Assembly: GCA_023410445.1 (NCBI GenBank) | Contig: JAEYPT010000009.1 | Span: 248,001-312,000, forward strand | Reading direction: 5' to 3' | From: Bacillota bacterium | GTDB lineage: Bacteria; Bacillota; Clostridia; Oscillospirales; Acutalibacteraceae | Length of the DNA stretch: 64,000 nt | Part shown: positions 25,362-34,890 of the stretch, piece after piece | Numbering within the stretch: the stretch's first letter is position 1 | How the letters are laid out: every line of letters starts with the position of its first letter | Translations under genes and position numbers: made by a program | Notes under the pieces: model-generated | Databases searched by the model: none | What the model saw: only the letters and a program-made list of their open reading frames with translations | What the model was told of the DNA's origin: nothing

Positions 25362-26495
25362 GTGAAGAAGATTGTAAAAACAGTGTCGGCATGCACCATG
25401 GCTGCCGTCATAACTCTGTCGGCTTTGGCCGGCTGCAGCAGTTCCGGAAATAATGCTGGGAGCGCGGCTTCCGCTGCCGCCCCTGCTGCCGCATCCGCAG
25501 CGGCCGGTACATCCGGCGATGCATCTTACAAGGGCGCCCAGCTGGTTGTCGCAACCTGGGGATTTTCTGCAGCAAATCTGAAGAAAATTTCCAAGGACTT
25601 TGAAAGCCAGTACGGCTGCACCATTGTCACCGACGAAACGAGCGGCAACTCCGAGCGTCTCAACAAGCTGACGGCGCAGAAAAATAACCCGAAGATCGAT
25701 GTTGCGCTGCTGACCGACAGCTATGCCGATCAGGGCAACCGCAAGGGCCTGTTTGATAAGATCGATACGAATGTGGTGACAAACGCCAAGAACCTGTATG
25801 CATTTGCCGGTAATAAAGACGGCTTTGGCCCGGCCTACTCGGTGGTTCGCTACGGCATCATGTACAATGCGGACAAGGTGAAAACCGCGCCGACCTCCTA
25901 TCAGGACCTGTTCAGCGACGCTTATAAAGGCAAGGTTGCACTTCCCGATATGACCTCTACCGCCGGTCCTTACCTGCTGATGACCCTTGCGAAGGATCTT
26001 TCCGGCGACGAGAAGAACGCGGACGCCGCCTTTAAGTTTCTGGAAAGCAAGAAGGGCAACGTCAATCTTTGGTACACGACCAGCGCCGACGTCACGAAGG
26101 CTTTTTCGACCGGAGACATTAACGTCGCACTGTTCATGGACATGAACATGCCAGCCCTGACGAAGTCCGGGCTAAACATCAAGTGGGTGGACCCGAAAGA
26201 GGGAGATTTCTCCGCAGCTTCGACCATCAACGTGGTAAAGAACGGCAAGAATGAGAAGCTTGCTCAGCTGTTTGTGAACTATATGCTCAGCGACAAGGTC
26301 CAGAGCCAGATTGCCGATACCATGAACGAAGCACCGACCAATAAGAATGCCACCATGCCCGACGCGCAGAAGAAATACCTTGTTTTCGGGCAGAAGCAGG
26401 CGGATGCCCTCAAGACCTTTGACTGGTCCTATGTCAATTCGAATAAAGCGGATTGGGTGGAAACCTTCCAGAAGAACGTTGCGGTTTCCAAGTAA
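25362..26495 (+). CDS. ABC transporter substrate-binding lipoprotein (PotD-like)
   Basis: 377 residues. A lipoprotein signal peptide begins KKIVKTVSACTMAAV and ends at the lipobox LAGC; an Ala/Ser-rich linker follows, then a periplasmic-binding-protein type 2 fold from about 60 with QLVVATWGFSAANLKK. It delivers the substrate to PotBC. GTG at 25362 was chosen because it starts a standard signal peptide; ATG at 25305 overlaps the potA stop and would add 19 residues. The neighbouring deaminase and amidohydrolase suggest a nitrogen-rich substrate, by context only. Confidence 0.8.
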   Translation: MKKIVKTVSACTMAAVITLSALAGCSSSGNNAGSAASAAAPAAASAAAGTSGDASYKGAQLVVATWGFSAANLKKISKDFESQYGCTIVTDETSGNSERLNKLTAQKNNPKIDVALLTDSYADQGNRKGLFDKIDTNVVTNAKNLYAFAGNKDGFGPAYSVVRYGIMYNADKVKTAPTSYQDLFSDAYKGKVALPDMTSTAGPYLLMTLAKDLSGDEKNADAAFKFLESKKGNVNLWYTTSADVTKAFSTGDINVALFMDMNMPALTKSGLNIKWVDPKEGDFSAASTINVVKNGKNEKLAQLFVNYMLSDKVQSQIADTMNEAPTNKNATMPDAQKKYLVFGQKQADALKTFDWSYVNSNKADWVETFQKNVAVSK

Positions 26496-26642
26496 GAAGC
26501 TGTTCTCATAAGTGAGAAGTGCCATGGCGGAAAAACAACCATCGAAACGGTGCTGCGAGCTATGAGAATAGCTTCTAAAAATACGGCTCAAATGGAATGA
26601 GATAACAGGCCTGCACGCCTTGACGCGAGCAGGCCTGTTATC
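26496..26642 (+). promoter_or_regulatory. Two strong hairpins between the binding protein and M20 genes
   Basis: Hairpin one: GAAGCTGTTCTCATA (26496-26510) pairs with TATGAGAATAGCTTC (26561-26575), 14 of 15 bases. Hairpin two: GATAACAGGCCTGC (26601-26614) pairs exactly with GCAGGCCTGTTATC (26629-26642). Neither has a T-run, so they are not ordinary terminators. They may stabilise upstream mRNA ends, where a highly expressed binding protein is often made in excess, or partly end transcription. Confidence 0.6.
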
Positions 26643-26664
26643 AAAAGCAAAGGGGCGAATAGGA

Positions 26665-28089
26665 TTGACGGATAAAACTGAAATTTCCGCTTCGATTGAA
26701 AACAGGCGGGAAATGCTGATTGGCGCAAGTGATACCATTTGGGAACTTGCCGAAACAAAATACGAAGAATTCCGATCTGCCCGCGTGCTGACGGAGATGC
26801 TCAAGCGTGAGGGTTTCCGGGTAACAGAAGACGTTGCAGGAATCAAAACCGCTTTCGTCGGAGAATATGGGAGCGGCAGCCCGAAAATCGCTCTGCTCGG
26901 TGAGTTCGACGCGCTGCGCAACATGAGTCAAAAAGCGGGATGCGCCAAACGGCAGCCCCTTCACGAAGACGGGAACGGCCACGGCTGCGGACACAACGGA
27001 TTGGGAGTCGGCGCCCTCGCCGCCGCCATTGCGGTGAAGGACTGGCTGGAAAAGCACCCCGGGGAAGGCACGGTCTGCTATTACGGCTGTCCTGCGGAGG
27101 AAACCGGGGCCGGGAAGGTGTTCATGATGCGGGAAGGCGCATTCGACGGGATCGACGCCGCGTTGACCTGGCACCCCGGTGTGGTCAATACGCCCCTTAA
27201 TCGGGGGACCCTCGCCATGATTCAGGCTTATTTCAAGTTCACCGGCATCAGCTCCCACGCTGGCGGGTCGCCGGAGCTTGGACGCAGCGCCCTCGACGCG
27301 GTGGAACTGATGGACGTTGGGGCAAACTATCTGCGGGAGCACGTTATTTCCGACGCAAGAATTCATTACGCTATTACGGACCCGGGCGGCAAAGCTCCCA
27401 ACATCGTGCCGGCACACGCCGCCGTGTACTACGGCATCCGCGCTCCGAAAATTGCGCAGGCCCAGGAAATCTTTGAGCGCCTCAAAAAAATAGCGCAGGG
27501 CGCGGCCTTGATGACAGAGACGCAGTGCGAGATGGTTTTTGACAACGCCATTTCCGATTTTGTAGTGAACAATACGCTGAACCTGCTGGTTCAGAAGCAT
27601 CTGGAGCTTTTCGGTGTTCCTCCGCTCACCGCGGAAGAGCAGGAAGAGGCACAGAAATTCCGTGATACCATGACGGAACGGGACGTGGATCAAAGCCTGC
27701 ACGATCTGCCCGTCGACTTTGTCCGTTCCATACGGAATCAGGCGTATGCCGATCGCATTCCGCCCTATGTTTCCCACGAAGGGAGCTACGCCACGTTTTC
27801 AGCTGACATGGGTGACATCAGTTATTTGATTCCGACTACGCAGCTGCTCGGGGCAACGGAGGCCATTGGGACCGCGGAGCATTCCTGGCAGATGGTTGCG
27901 CAGGGGAAATCCGGCCACTTCCACAAGGGAATGCTGTTGGCAGGCAAAGTGCTCGCCATGACGGCGATTGAACTGATGCAGTCCCCGGAGGAGCTGGAAG
28001 AGGCGAAGAACGAACTGCGGGAAAAGACCGGAGGCGCCGAATACGCCTGTCCGATTCCGCCGGACGTTCAGCCGGCCGTGGAAAGGTAA
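26665..28089 (+). CDS. M20 amidohydrolase (AbgB/p-aminobenzoyl-glutamate hydrolase-like)
   Basis: 474 residues of the M20D branch of zinc aminoacylases. The metal site is seen in GEFDALRN (Asp near 80), GNGHGCGHNGLG (His near 107-113), CPAEETGAGK (Glu near 146), a lone WHPG near 172 and the late C-terminal HKGM motif. An inserted dimerisation domain starts with the TGISSHAGG segment. It hydrolyses an amide bond, as AbgB does for p-aminobenzoyl-glutamate; other M20D members act on N-acyl amino acids or indoleacetyl conjugates. Start is TTG with AAGGGG upstream. It follows the polyamine-type importer, so it may act on an imported conjugate. Confidence 0.85.
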   Translation: MTDKTEISASIENRREMLIGASDTIWELAETKYEEFRSARVLTEMLKREGFRVTEDVAGIKTAFVGEYGSGSPKIALLGEFDALRNMSQKAGCAKRQPLHEDGNGHGCGHNGLGVGALAAAIAVKDWLEKHPGEGTVCYYGCPAEETGAGKVFMMREGAFDGIDAALTWHPGVVNTPLNRGTLAMIQAYFKFTGISSHAGGSPELGRSALDAVELMDVGANYLREHVISDARIHYAITDPGGKAPNIVPAHAAVYYGIRAPKIAQAQEIFERLKKIAQGAALMTETQCEMVFDNAISDFVVNNTLNLLVQKHLELFGVPPLTAEEQEEAQKFRDTMTERDVDQSLHDLPVDFVRSIRNQAYADRIPPYVSHEGSYATFSADMGDISYLIPTTQLLGATEAIGTAEHSWQMVAQGKSGHFHKGMLLAGKVLAMTAIELMQSPEELEEAKNELREKTGGAEYACPIPPDVQPAVER

Positions 28090-28148
28090 ATACCGGCGGG
28101 AGAGAGTTTCTCCCTCAGAATACGAAAAAATATACGGGAGGTATTATT

Positions 28149-29945
28149 GTGGTCAATAAGTTCTGCAAATCACCGCTGTGGGAAAGTAGCCGAACCCTGT
28201 CTGCAGTTGCTCAGGGGAGGCAGCCGGCCGAAACCGTCATTACAAACGCAAAGCTGATCAACGTGTGTACAGGCGAGATTCTTCCGGGAACGGACGTTGC
28301 CATTGCGTGCGGAAGAATTGCTCTGGTCGGCGACGCAAAGCACTGTATCGGCGAAGGCACAAAGGTCATCGATGCGGGCGGGAGCTACATCGCTCCGGGC
28401 TTTCTGGACGGACACATTCACGTGGAATCTTCCATGATGGGCGTGGGCGAGTACGCGCGCGCCGTCGTGCCGCACGGAACCGTCGGAATTTACATGGACC
28501 CCCATGAAATCTGCAACGTGCTTGGGCTGGAAGGCGTCAAATGCATGATTGAGGATTCCAAACGCACGCCCCTGAAAACGATGGTCACGACGCCCTCCTG
28601 CGTCCCGGCGGTTCCCGGTTTCGAAGATACCGGTTCCTCTATCGGTCCGGAGGACATCGCGGAAACGATGAAATGGGACAGCGTGGTCGGACTGGGCGAA
28701 ATGATGAATTTCCCCGGCGTGCTGTTTTCAGATGAATATACGCACAAGGAAATTGGGGAAACGCTCAAAGCGGACAAGGTCGTAACCGGCCACTACTCCA
28801 TGCCGGAGACCGGAAAAGGCCTGAACGCCTATATTGCTTCCGGTGTGCGCTGTTGCCACGAGTCCACACGCATGGAAGACGCGTTGGAAAAAATGCGTCT
28901 GGGCATGTATTCCATGTTCCGGGAAGGCTCTGCCTGGCGCGACCTGCATGAGGTGGCGAAGAGTGTGACCAAGCATAAAGTCGATACCCGCTTTGCCGTG
29001 CTGATTTCCGACGATACGCATCCCTATACGCTGAGGACCAACGGACACCTCGACCATATTGTCCGGCGTGCCGTGGAAGAGGGAATCGACGCCGTCACCG
29101 CCATTCAGATGGTGACGATCAACAGCGCACAGTGTTTCCGGATGGATCAGGACCTCGGCTCTATCACGCCGGGAAAATGCGCGGATATCGTCTTTCTCGG
29201 CGACCTCAAAAAAATCGATATTACCCGGGTCCTGATCGACGGCGAGACGGTGGCGGAGCACGGCGCGATGACGCGGACTTTTGAACCCTATCATTACCCG
29301 GATTGGGCCATGCACTCCATGCATGTGCGGGATACCATCACGCCGGTGTCGTTCCGGATTCATGCAGATGGGGATCACGTGACCGCGCGCGTGATTGAGG
29401 TGATTCCGGCTCGCGTCGGCTCGTTTGAGCGCCATGTCAAACTTGCGGTTTCGGGCGGGCTGGTTCAGTCCGATCCGAAACAGGATGTTTTGAAAACGGC
29501 CGTGTTCGAGCGTCACCACGAAACCGGAAAGGTTGGCTTCGGCTTCGTAAAGGGCTTCGGCATCCAGTGCGGCGCAATGGCCTCTACGGTTGCCCATGAT
29601 GCGCACAATCTACTTGTGATCGGCACCAACGACGAAGATATGGCGATTGCCGCCAATACCCTGATTCAGTGCGGAGGCGGCATGACAGCCGTTCAGAACG
29701 GCAAAGTGCTGGGGACGGTTCCGCTCCCGATTGCAGGACTGATGAACGACAAGCCCCTCGAAGAGATGAGCGACATTGTGGAAAAGCTGGGCGAGGCGTG
29801 GCAGCAAATCGGCTGCAGTATGGTGTCGCCGTTTATGACCATGGCACTGATCCCGCTGGCATGCCTGCCGGAGCTGCGCCTTACGGACCGTGGTCTGGTA
29901 GACTGCACGACTTTCCAGTTTGTGCCGCTGTTTGTGGAGGACTGA
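28149..29945 (+). CDS. ade: Adenine deaminase
   Basis: 598 residues. Converts adenine to hypoxanthine and ammonia. The metal-dependent amidohydrolase barrel begins APGFLDGHIHVESSM (near 87-101; HIH metal ligands), then the MDPHEICNV motif near 118, VVGLGEMMNFPG near 180, VTGHYSMPETGKGL near 213, and SDDTHP near 281 with its Asp. The C-terminal domain has the AdeC-type GVVSQ-like region and KVGFGFVKGFG. Length matches AdeC. Start GTG has GGGAGG upstream. It ends the importer-amidohydrolase operon, with a terminator behind it. Function as purine salvage or ammonia release is inferred. Confidence 0.9.
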   Translation: MVNKFCKSPLWESSRTLSAVAQGRQPAETVITNAKLINVCTGEILPGTDVAIACGRIALVGDAKHCIGEGTKVIDAGGSYIAPGFLDGHIHVESSMMGVGEYARAVVPHGTVGIYMDPHEICNVLGLEGVKCMIEDSKRTPLKTMVTTPSCVPAVPGFEDTGSSIGPEDIAETMKWDSVVGLGEMMNFPGVLFSDEYTHKEIGETLKADKVVTGHYSMPETGKGLNAYIASGVRCCHESTRMEDALEKMRLGMYSMFREGSAWRDLHEVAKSVTKHKVDTRFAVLISDDTHPYTLRTNGHLDHIVRRAVEEGIDAVTAIQMVTINSAQCFRMDQDLGSITPGKCADIVFLGDLKKIDITRVLIDGETVAEHGAMTRTFEPYHYPDWAMHSMHVRDTITPVSFRIHADGDHVTARVIEVIPARVGSFERHVKLAVSGGLVQSDPKQDVLKTAVFERHHETGKVGFGFVKGFGIQCGAMASTVAHDAHNLLVIGTNDEDMAIAANTLIQCGGGMTAVQNGKVLGTVPLPIAGLMNDKPLEEMSDIVEKLGEAWQQIGCSMVSPFMTMALIPLACLPELRLTDRGLVDCTTFQFVPLFVED

Positions 29946-29990
29946 GCACAGATCGGTTTTAAGAAAGGCTTGTCCTAAGGATTATTAAAT

Positions 29991-30036
29991 AAAAAGCAGC
30001 TTGCGAATCCTTTTACGGATTGCGGCTGCTTTTTTG
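29991..30036 (+). terminator. Terminator after ade
   Basis: Stem AAAAAGCAGC...GAATCC / GGATTGCGGCTGCTTTTTT with loop TTTTAC, ending in six Ts. It closes the importer operon. Confidence 0.85.
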
Positions 30037-30294
30037 ATGCGGGCGAAAAGACCGGGCACGGCAGGGAGGAACCTATCTTGCCGCTTTACGCTCCGGCGTA
30101 TCAAAAGACGGGTTAAATGCATAGAAGTTTCTGGAATCGAGGTGATCCTGCACGACGCGCAGGGATTCACCAAAGCGTACAAGGGGGCAACAATATCCCA
30201 ATCGAAATGGGGGTAAGCGCAATAGAGGGACGATGCCATTCTCAGCATGTTGCTTCCTTTGTTTGTCCGTGGTGTTTATTGGATTGTCATTTTA
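30037..30294. other. Island junction, no confident gene
   Basis: About 260 bp between the ade terminator and the first AT-rich gene. Only short open frames with no known family are present. GC content drops sharply near 30,240, which marks the left edge of the accessory region. No integrase site, repeat or tRNA was seen at the drop. Confidence 0.5.
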
Positions 30295-30621
30295 TCAATC
30301 AGATACCGTCCTACATTCGTCTACACCATAGACTATGCTAAGTTTGTTACCGTCATCCCAAGCTACCAAAATGCTACCGAGGGGGTCTATGGTAACAACT
30401 GTCCCTCTTGTGCCAATTGGAATTTGTAAGTCCTCCGTCCGTACCAGTTCAACTCTTGTCCCTGTAGGAAAAAGATTGCACAAATGCTCAAAAACAGCTT
30501 GAATGCTATCCTCTCCATTCAAAATAGCACGAATTTCTGCTCTGATCTTACGGTCATTTTCGAAATTTTCAGAAGAATTCGTATTTCCCAAATTGTTTTT
30601 AATTGCTGTGATTTCTTTCAT
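30295..30621 (-). CDS. DUF4314 protein
   Basis: 108 residues. The C-terminal 60 match DUF4314: FPTGTRVELVRTEDLQIPIG, GTVVTIDPLGSILVAWDDG, then YGVDECRTV. The family is typical of plasmids and integrative elements and has no known function. The N-terminal 45 residues are extra and helical. It is convergent with nothing on the left and divergent from the HTH gene on the right. Its presence supports the mobile nature of the region. Confidence 0.75.
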   Translation of the reverse strand: MKEITAIKNNLGNTNSSENFENDRKIRAEIRAILNGEDSIQAVFEHLCNLFPTGTRVELVRTEDLQIPIGTRGTVVTIDPLGSILVAWDDGNKLSIVYGVDECRTVSD

Positions 30622-30758
30622 TTACAATACCTCCGTTATTTTTAGTATGTATATGTTTGCTCTAAGATCATAAAATTGCAAGACATTTTGGTAAAATAAA
30701 TTCGACAAATAATTTCCTGATATCATGTGAATAACTCCCAACATCTTGCGAATATCTG

Positions 30759-30797
30759 TTGAATAATATATTATAAGGTGATATAATATATTATTAT
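30759..30797 (+). promoter_or_regulatory. Promoter with palindrome for the HTH controller
   Basis: TTGAAT, 17-nt spacer, TATAAT (30782-30787). The promoter is embedded in a dyad: TAATATATTAT on the left and ATAATATATTA on the right. This would suit binding of the HTH protein encoded immediately downstream, as in restriction-modification controllers. Confidence 0.55.
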
Positions 30798-30818
30798 TGC
30801 GATTGAGGGGAGATCATT

Positions 30819-31052
30819 ATGGCTGTCTCTTACAATAAATTATGGAAATTACTTGTAGACAAGAAAATGAGCAAAGCCGACCTAAGAAAAGCGTCTGGTG
30901 TCTCGCCTAATACAATGACAAAAATGAACAAAGACGAAGATGTCACGCTTACGGTTCTTGGAAAAATATGTAATACACTCGGCTGTGATTACGGAGATAT
31001 AATTGCCTATCTGCCAGATACATGTGAAAGGAAAGATAATATCAATTGTTGA
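30819..31052 (+). CDS. HTH (Cro/C1-type) controller protein
   Basis: 77 residues, nearly all helix-turn-helix: LWKLLVDKKMSKADLRKASG (8-27), VSPNTMTKMNKDEDVTLTVL (28-47), then ICNTLGCDYGDIIAYL. It belongs to the short XRE/HTH_26 type found both in phage-like islands and as the C (controller) protein of restriction-modification systems. A palindrome overlaps its promoter. Since the nuclease and two methyltransferases follow, a controller role is the best guess. Confidence 0.7.
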   Translation: MAVSYNKLWKLLVDKKMSKADLRKASGVSPNTMTKMNKDEDVTLTVLGKICNTLGCDYGDIIAYLPDTCERKDNINC

Positions 31053-31125
31053 TGCTTGTCCTACACATACTCTAAAATTCAAAATAGTTTCGAACTGACA
31101 TTTGTTACAGAAAGGAATGATTTAT

Positions 31126-32394
31126 ATGCAGTTTTGTATCCAAGATCCATCTTATGAAAATTCTATGTATCTGCACGAAACGCTTTTAACAGAATGTGAG
31201 TCTGGAATTTCTGGTGCAGGTGCCTATGCCTTTGCAACAAAGGATGGAATTAATTTGCTTTTGGCAGATGACAGTTTCAAGCAATTTGTAAAAAGAGGTA
31301 CTTATTATCTTATTGTTGGAATGGATGATATAACAAATCTTCATTCTTTAGAGACTTTGCAGAAACTTAAATCCTTATATGGAGAAAATCTAATTGTTAA
31401 AGCTTATATACATAATAGCCAAGGTTCAACATTTCACCCCAAATACAGCTGGTTCCAGAAGGAAAATGGTGGCGTACTAATTCTGGGATCTGGAAACTTA
31501 ACCCAAAAAGGGCTTAGACTCAATCGTGAAGCATATAGCGTTGTTGATTTTGAGGGAGAATCATTCAACACTGTTATTCAAGAGTGGGAAAGGTGGTTAA
31601 AGCACAGTGCGCCATTCCTTTTTGAAATAGATGATGAAATTGTTATTGCACGTGCAAAGCAAAATACAGCTAATATACAAGCGGTTTATCGTGCAAAAAA
31701 AGAAGCTGGAGAATCCAGCAATAACGGTAGCACTTCGGCTTTGACGGAACTGTATAAAACACAACCCAAGGACATAGTTTTACATAAATCAAATAAGCCC
31801 CAAAGCGATATAGATTCTTCAACCGCACAAGGTAATGCATCAAACACTGATGAAGATGTTGTTGTAACACCGGATGCTGTCGATGAAGATTTAGACACGG
31901 ATACTATTTACTGGGAAATTTCAAGTGACAGCAATTTACTTATTGCCGAAATTCCTAGAAGCGGAAGTCGTTGGAAGCAAGCGAATTTCGACAAGGAGAC
32001 ATTCCAGAATTTTTTTGGTGCAACTTGCGGAGAAAATGGAGCATATAGGATTCTTCTAAAAAGTGTGAATTCTGACGGCTCATTAGGTGTAACAGAAGTA
32101 CGCCCAAGTGTGTCCGTTTCAAGTAGTAATTATCGTTTTGAATTAGATGCTGCGACAGGCATCGATTACCCCAGTGGTGGATTAAGACCCTTAGGCATTT
32201 TTGCAAAAGTGTCCTGCAGAAATTTCTTATACGAGCTGTTATTACCAAACCAAAAGGGTTATGACGAAGTTATCGGTATAATGAACGCAACGCAAAAACG
32301 TTCGGATAAAATGAGGCGATTACGTTATTTATGCCATGAAATAAGAGAAAAGGTGCCGTCTTTGGCAATTTGGAAAAGATTAAACAATGATTAA
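31126..32394 (+). CDS. PLD-type restriction endonuclease (BfiI-like)
   Basis: 422 residues. A single phospholipase-D motif is present: FHPKYSW gives His104 and Lys106, followed by GSGNLTQKGL with Asn and the usual strand. BfiI, the metal-independent type IIS nuclease, has its catalytic His at the equivalent position (residue 105, from memory), one motif per monomer, and a separate DNA-recognition domain. Here residues 1-170 are the nuclease part, 185-270 an acidic Ser/Thr-rich linker, and 275-420 a C-terminal domain with alternating strands suiting a B3-like DNA binder. ATG at 31126 fits the AAAGGA site; an ATG three codons earlier sits on it. Overlaps the methyltransferase gene by eight bases. 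Confidence 0.75.
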   Translation: MQFCIQDPSYENSMYLHETLLTECESGISGAGAYAFATKDGINLLLADDSFKQFVKRGTYYLIVGMDDITNLHSLETLQKLKSLYGENLIVKAYIHNSQGSTFHPKYSWFQKENGGVLILGSGNLTQKGLRLNREAYSVVDFEGESFNTVIQEWERWLKHSAPFLFEIDDEIVIARAKQNTANIQAVYRAKKEAGESSNNGSTSALTELYKTQPKDIVLHKSNKPQSDIDSSTAQGNASNTDEDVVVTPDAVDEDLDTDTIYWEISSDSNLLIAEIPRSGSRWKQANFDKETFQNFFGATCGENGAYRILLKSVNSDGSLGVTEVRPSVSVSSSNYRFELDAATGIDYPSGGLRPLGIFAKVSCRNFLYELLLPNQKGYDEVIGIMNATQKRSDKMRRLRYLCHEIREKVPSLAIWKRLNND

Positions 32395-33739
32395 TAAAAT
32401 TAGTAATTCTGAGCAAACAGCAATTCGCTCTATACATTATCTTGGCAGTAAATTACGAATGTTAGAATCAATAAAAAACGCTGTTGATAGCGTGGAATGT
32501 GGCAATGGACTAATATGTGACTTGTTTTCTGGCTCTGGTACAGTATCAAAATATCTGCTGCAATATAGGGACGTAATAGCTGTTGATATTCAAACATATT
32601 CTAAAGTAATATGTGAAGCATCTATGAGCAGCCTTAAGCAGCCAATAACATCTGATACTATTATCAACTCAATAAAGAAATCAACAGCTACTGCAACTAT
32701 AAAAGAGGTCTTTTTTCCATTGCTAACTCATGAGCAGGAATGTACTAATTTAGCAATGCAAAACGATTTGAAGATGTTATATGAAATAATAGAAAATGGG
32801 TCATTATATATATATATGCATGATGAAACCCCTAAGGTATCCCAAAAGTTAAAAAATGCACTTTCATCAGCATGTGAAAGAATGAAGAAATACTCCATGT
32901 CAAAATCTCAAGATACAATGATTACAAGATACTATGGAGGATTGTATTTTTCGTTTGAACAGGCTGTAGAACTTGATTGTATTGCCCATGAAGTATTCCA
33001 AAACGATGGTTTACTCAAAACAAAGATGCTTGCTGCTCTATTAAGTACTGCCAGCGAGTTGGTAAATACTGTGGGAAAACAATTTGCGCAGCCACTAAAA
33101 GTTAGAAACGCTAAAGGAGAATTAAAAGCATCGTTAAAGAACAAAATTCTATCTGATAGGTCTGAGAATGCAATCGGTGCTTATAAAAAATGGCTTGATT
33201 ATTACTTGTCAACAGGATTATATAACCACAAGTGCAATTCTTTATGTATGAATTACACTGAAGCGCTAGAAAGCCTCAAAGGTTCTGGCGTAAAAGTGGT
33301 GTATGCAGACCCTCCGTACACGAGGTACCATTACAGCCGTTATTATCATGTATTGGAGACCATATGTTTGCGAGATAACCCTACTGTTTCGACCACTTTT
33401 TCAAATGGAGCAGGAGGAATCAGCCGTGCAATCTATCGTAGTGAACGTCATCAATCTCCGTTTTGTATAAAAAGCCAAGCTGAGCATGCATTTGAACTTT
33501 TGTTCCAAGGAGTAAAAAATTTGGATGTTCCATTTGTGTTATCATATTCTCCATTTGAGCCATCAAAAGCGGTTACACCCAGATTACAAACTATGGATCA
33601 GCTAATTGAAATGGCACACCGTTATTATGATCATATTGATGTTGTCTCTCCTGGAACTTTTACACATAGTAAATTAAATTCAGTTGATAAAAACTTTGAA
33701 GCAAATCACGAAGCTGAGAGACTAATAATCTGCCGATAA
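32387..33739 (+). CDS. DNA adenine methyltransferase, D12 (alpha) class
   Basis: 450 residues. SAM-binding motif I is LICDLFSGSGTVSKYLL (near 43-59); the catalytic motif IV is VYADPPYTRYHYSRYYH near 305-321. Motif order I then IV gives the alpha class (Dam/D12), acting on adenine N6. The start ATG overlaps the nuclease gene. Between the motifs lies a larger than usual insert of about 230 residues, probably the target-recognition region. It is AT-rich like the rest of the island. As part of the same transcript, it protects one strand of an asymmetric site, with the next gene protecting the other. Confidence 0.8.
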   Translation: MINKISNSEQTAIRSIHYLGSKLRMLESIKNAVDSVECGNGLICDLFSGSGTVSKYLLQYRDVIAVDIQTYSKVICEASMSSLKQPITSDTIINSIKKSTATATIKEVFFPLLTHEQECTNLAMQNDLKMLYEIIENGSLYIYMHDETPKVSQKLKNALSSACERMKKYSMSKSQDTMITRYYGGLYFSFEQAVELDCIAHEVFQNDGLLKTKMLAALLSTASELVNTVGKQFAQPLKVRNAKGELKASLKNKILSDRSENAIGAYKKWLDYYLSTGLYNHKCNSLCMNYTEALESLKGSGVKVVYADPPYTRYHYSRYYHVLETICLRDNPTVSTTFSNGAGGISRAIYRSERHQSPFCIKSQAEHAFELLFQGVKNLDVPFVLSYSPFEPSKAVTPRLQTMDQLIEMAHRYYDHIDVVSPGTFTHSKLNSVDKNFEANHEAERLIICR

Positions 33740-33759
33740 AAGAAAACAGGTGAAACTTG

Positions 33760-34890
33760 GTGAAATTTATAAAAACTTTATCTAAAAAGAGTTGGTTAAA
33801 AAATGCATCAGATAGTCCACATGTAATTATACAAGGTGATAATCTAAATGTTCTTAAAGATTTACATTGTTTCTATGATGGTCACGTAAGCTGCATTTAT
33901 ATTGATCCCCCCTATAACAACGGCGAAGAGTATAAGTATTATTCAGATTCTGCATCCCACCGAGAGTGGCTAAAAAATATGCGACTGGTACTAACAGATC
34001 TGAAGCCTTTTCTTAAAGATGACGGTAGCATTTGGATTTCAATAGATGATGGGGAAATGCATTATTTAAAGGTCTTATGTGACGAGGTGTTTGGACGAAA
34101 GTGTTTTGTAACAACTATTATTTGGCAGCAAAGAAACACTCGTGAGAATAGATGTGCATTTTCCAAAAATCATGAATATATTCTTGTATACTCTCCAAAC
34201 CCAGAGGGGTTTAAAAAGCGAAGAAATTTGTTGCCTATTACTGCTGAAATACTGAGTAGGTACAATAATCCTGACAATGACCCTCGTGGGCCGTGGCAAT
34301 CAGTTACAGCGAATGTTCAGGATGGTCATGCTGTAGCAAGTCAATTTTATGAAATTACTGCACCTAATGGAAAAAAACACAATCCACCCAAAGGTAGGTG
34401 TTGGGTGTACAATCAGGAACGTATGCAACGAGAAATTGATGAAGGTAATATTTGGTTCGGTAAAGATGGAAATGGTGTTCCTCGTATCAAGAAATTCATA
34501 GAGTCGTCTACCAAGGGAGTGGTACCGGAAACACTGTGGCTGTCTTCCTTTGCAGGAACAAATAAGGATGCAAAGACGCATTTGAAGAAACTACATATTT
34601 TTGATACCGCTTTATTTGATACTCCAAAACCAGAATTGCTACTTAAGTCAATAATCGAGATATCTACTAAAGAAGGCGAAATAGTACTTGATGCATTCTT
34701 AGGTTCTGGAACAACTGTATCGACCGCGCATAAACTGGGACGAAAATATATCGGTATTGAGTGCAATGTGAAAACATGCAAATATATTGTTGAAAGAATC
34801 AAAGAAGTTATTGATGGAGAGCAGGGTGGCATCTCAAAAATTGTCAATTGGCAAGGTGGCGGTGAATGTGATTTTGTTAAATGGGAGTAG
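33760..34890 (+). CDS. DNA adenine methyltransferase, beta class (Mod/type III-like)
   Basis: 376 residues. The catalytic motif IV DPPYNNGEEYKYYSD is near residue 50 and motif I DAFLGSGTTVSTA near 315-327; this order is the beta class of N6-adenine methylases. The target-recognition region lies between and at about 150-260. Starts GTG or TTG one codon earlier; AACAGG supports both. A single gene without type III res suggests a type II role with the nuclease. The pair of methylases from different classes is as expected for a nuclease cutting an asymmetric site. Confidence 0.8.
   Translation: MKFIKTLSKKSWLKNASDSPHVIIQGDNLNVLKDLHCFYDGHVSCIYIDPPYNNGEEYKYYSDSASHREWLKNMRLVLTDLKPFLKDDGSIWISIDDGEMHYLKVLCDEVFGRKCFVTTIIWQQRNTRENRCAFSKNHEYILVYSPNPEGFKKRRNLLPITAEILSRYNNPDNDPRGPWQSVTANVQDGHAVASQFYEITAPNGKKHNPPKGRCWVYNQERMQREIDEGNIWFGKDGNGVPRIKKFIESSTKGVVPETLWLSSFAGTNKDAKTHLKKLHIFDTALFDTPKPELLLKSIIEISTKEGEIVLDAFLGSGTTVSTAHKLGRKYIGIECNVKTCKYIVERIKEVIDGEQGGISKIVNWQGGGECDFVKWE

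Noticed and set aside
29985..30248. 87-codon minus ORF behind ade
   Set aside because: It covers the terminator hairpin and shows no pattern of a real protein.
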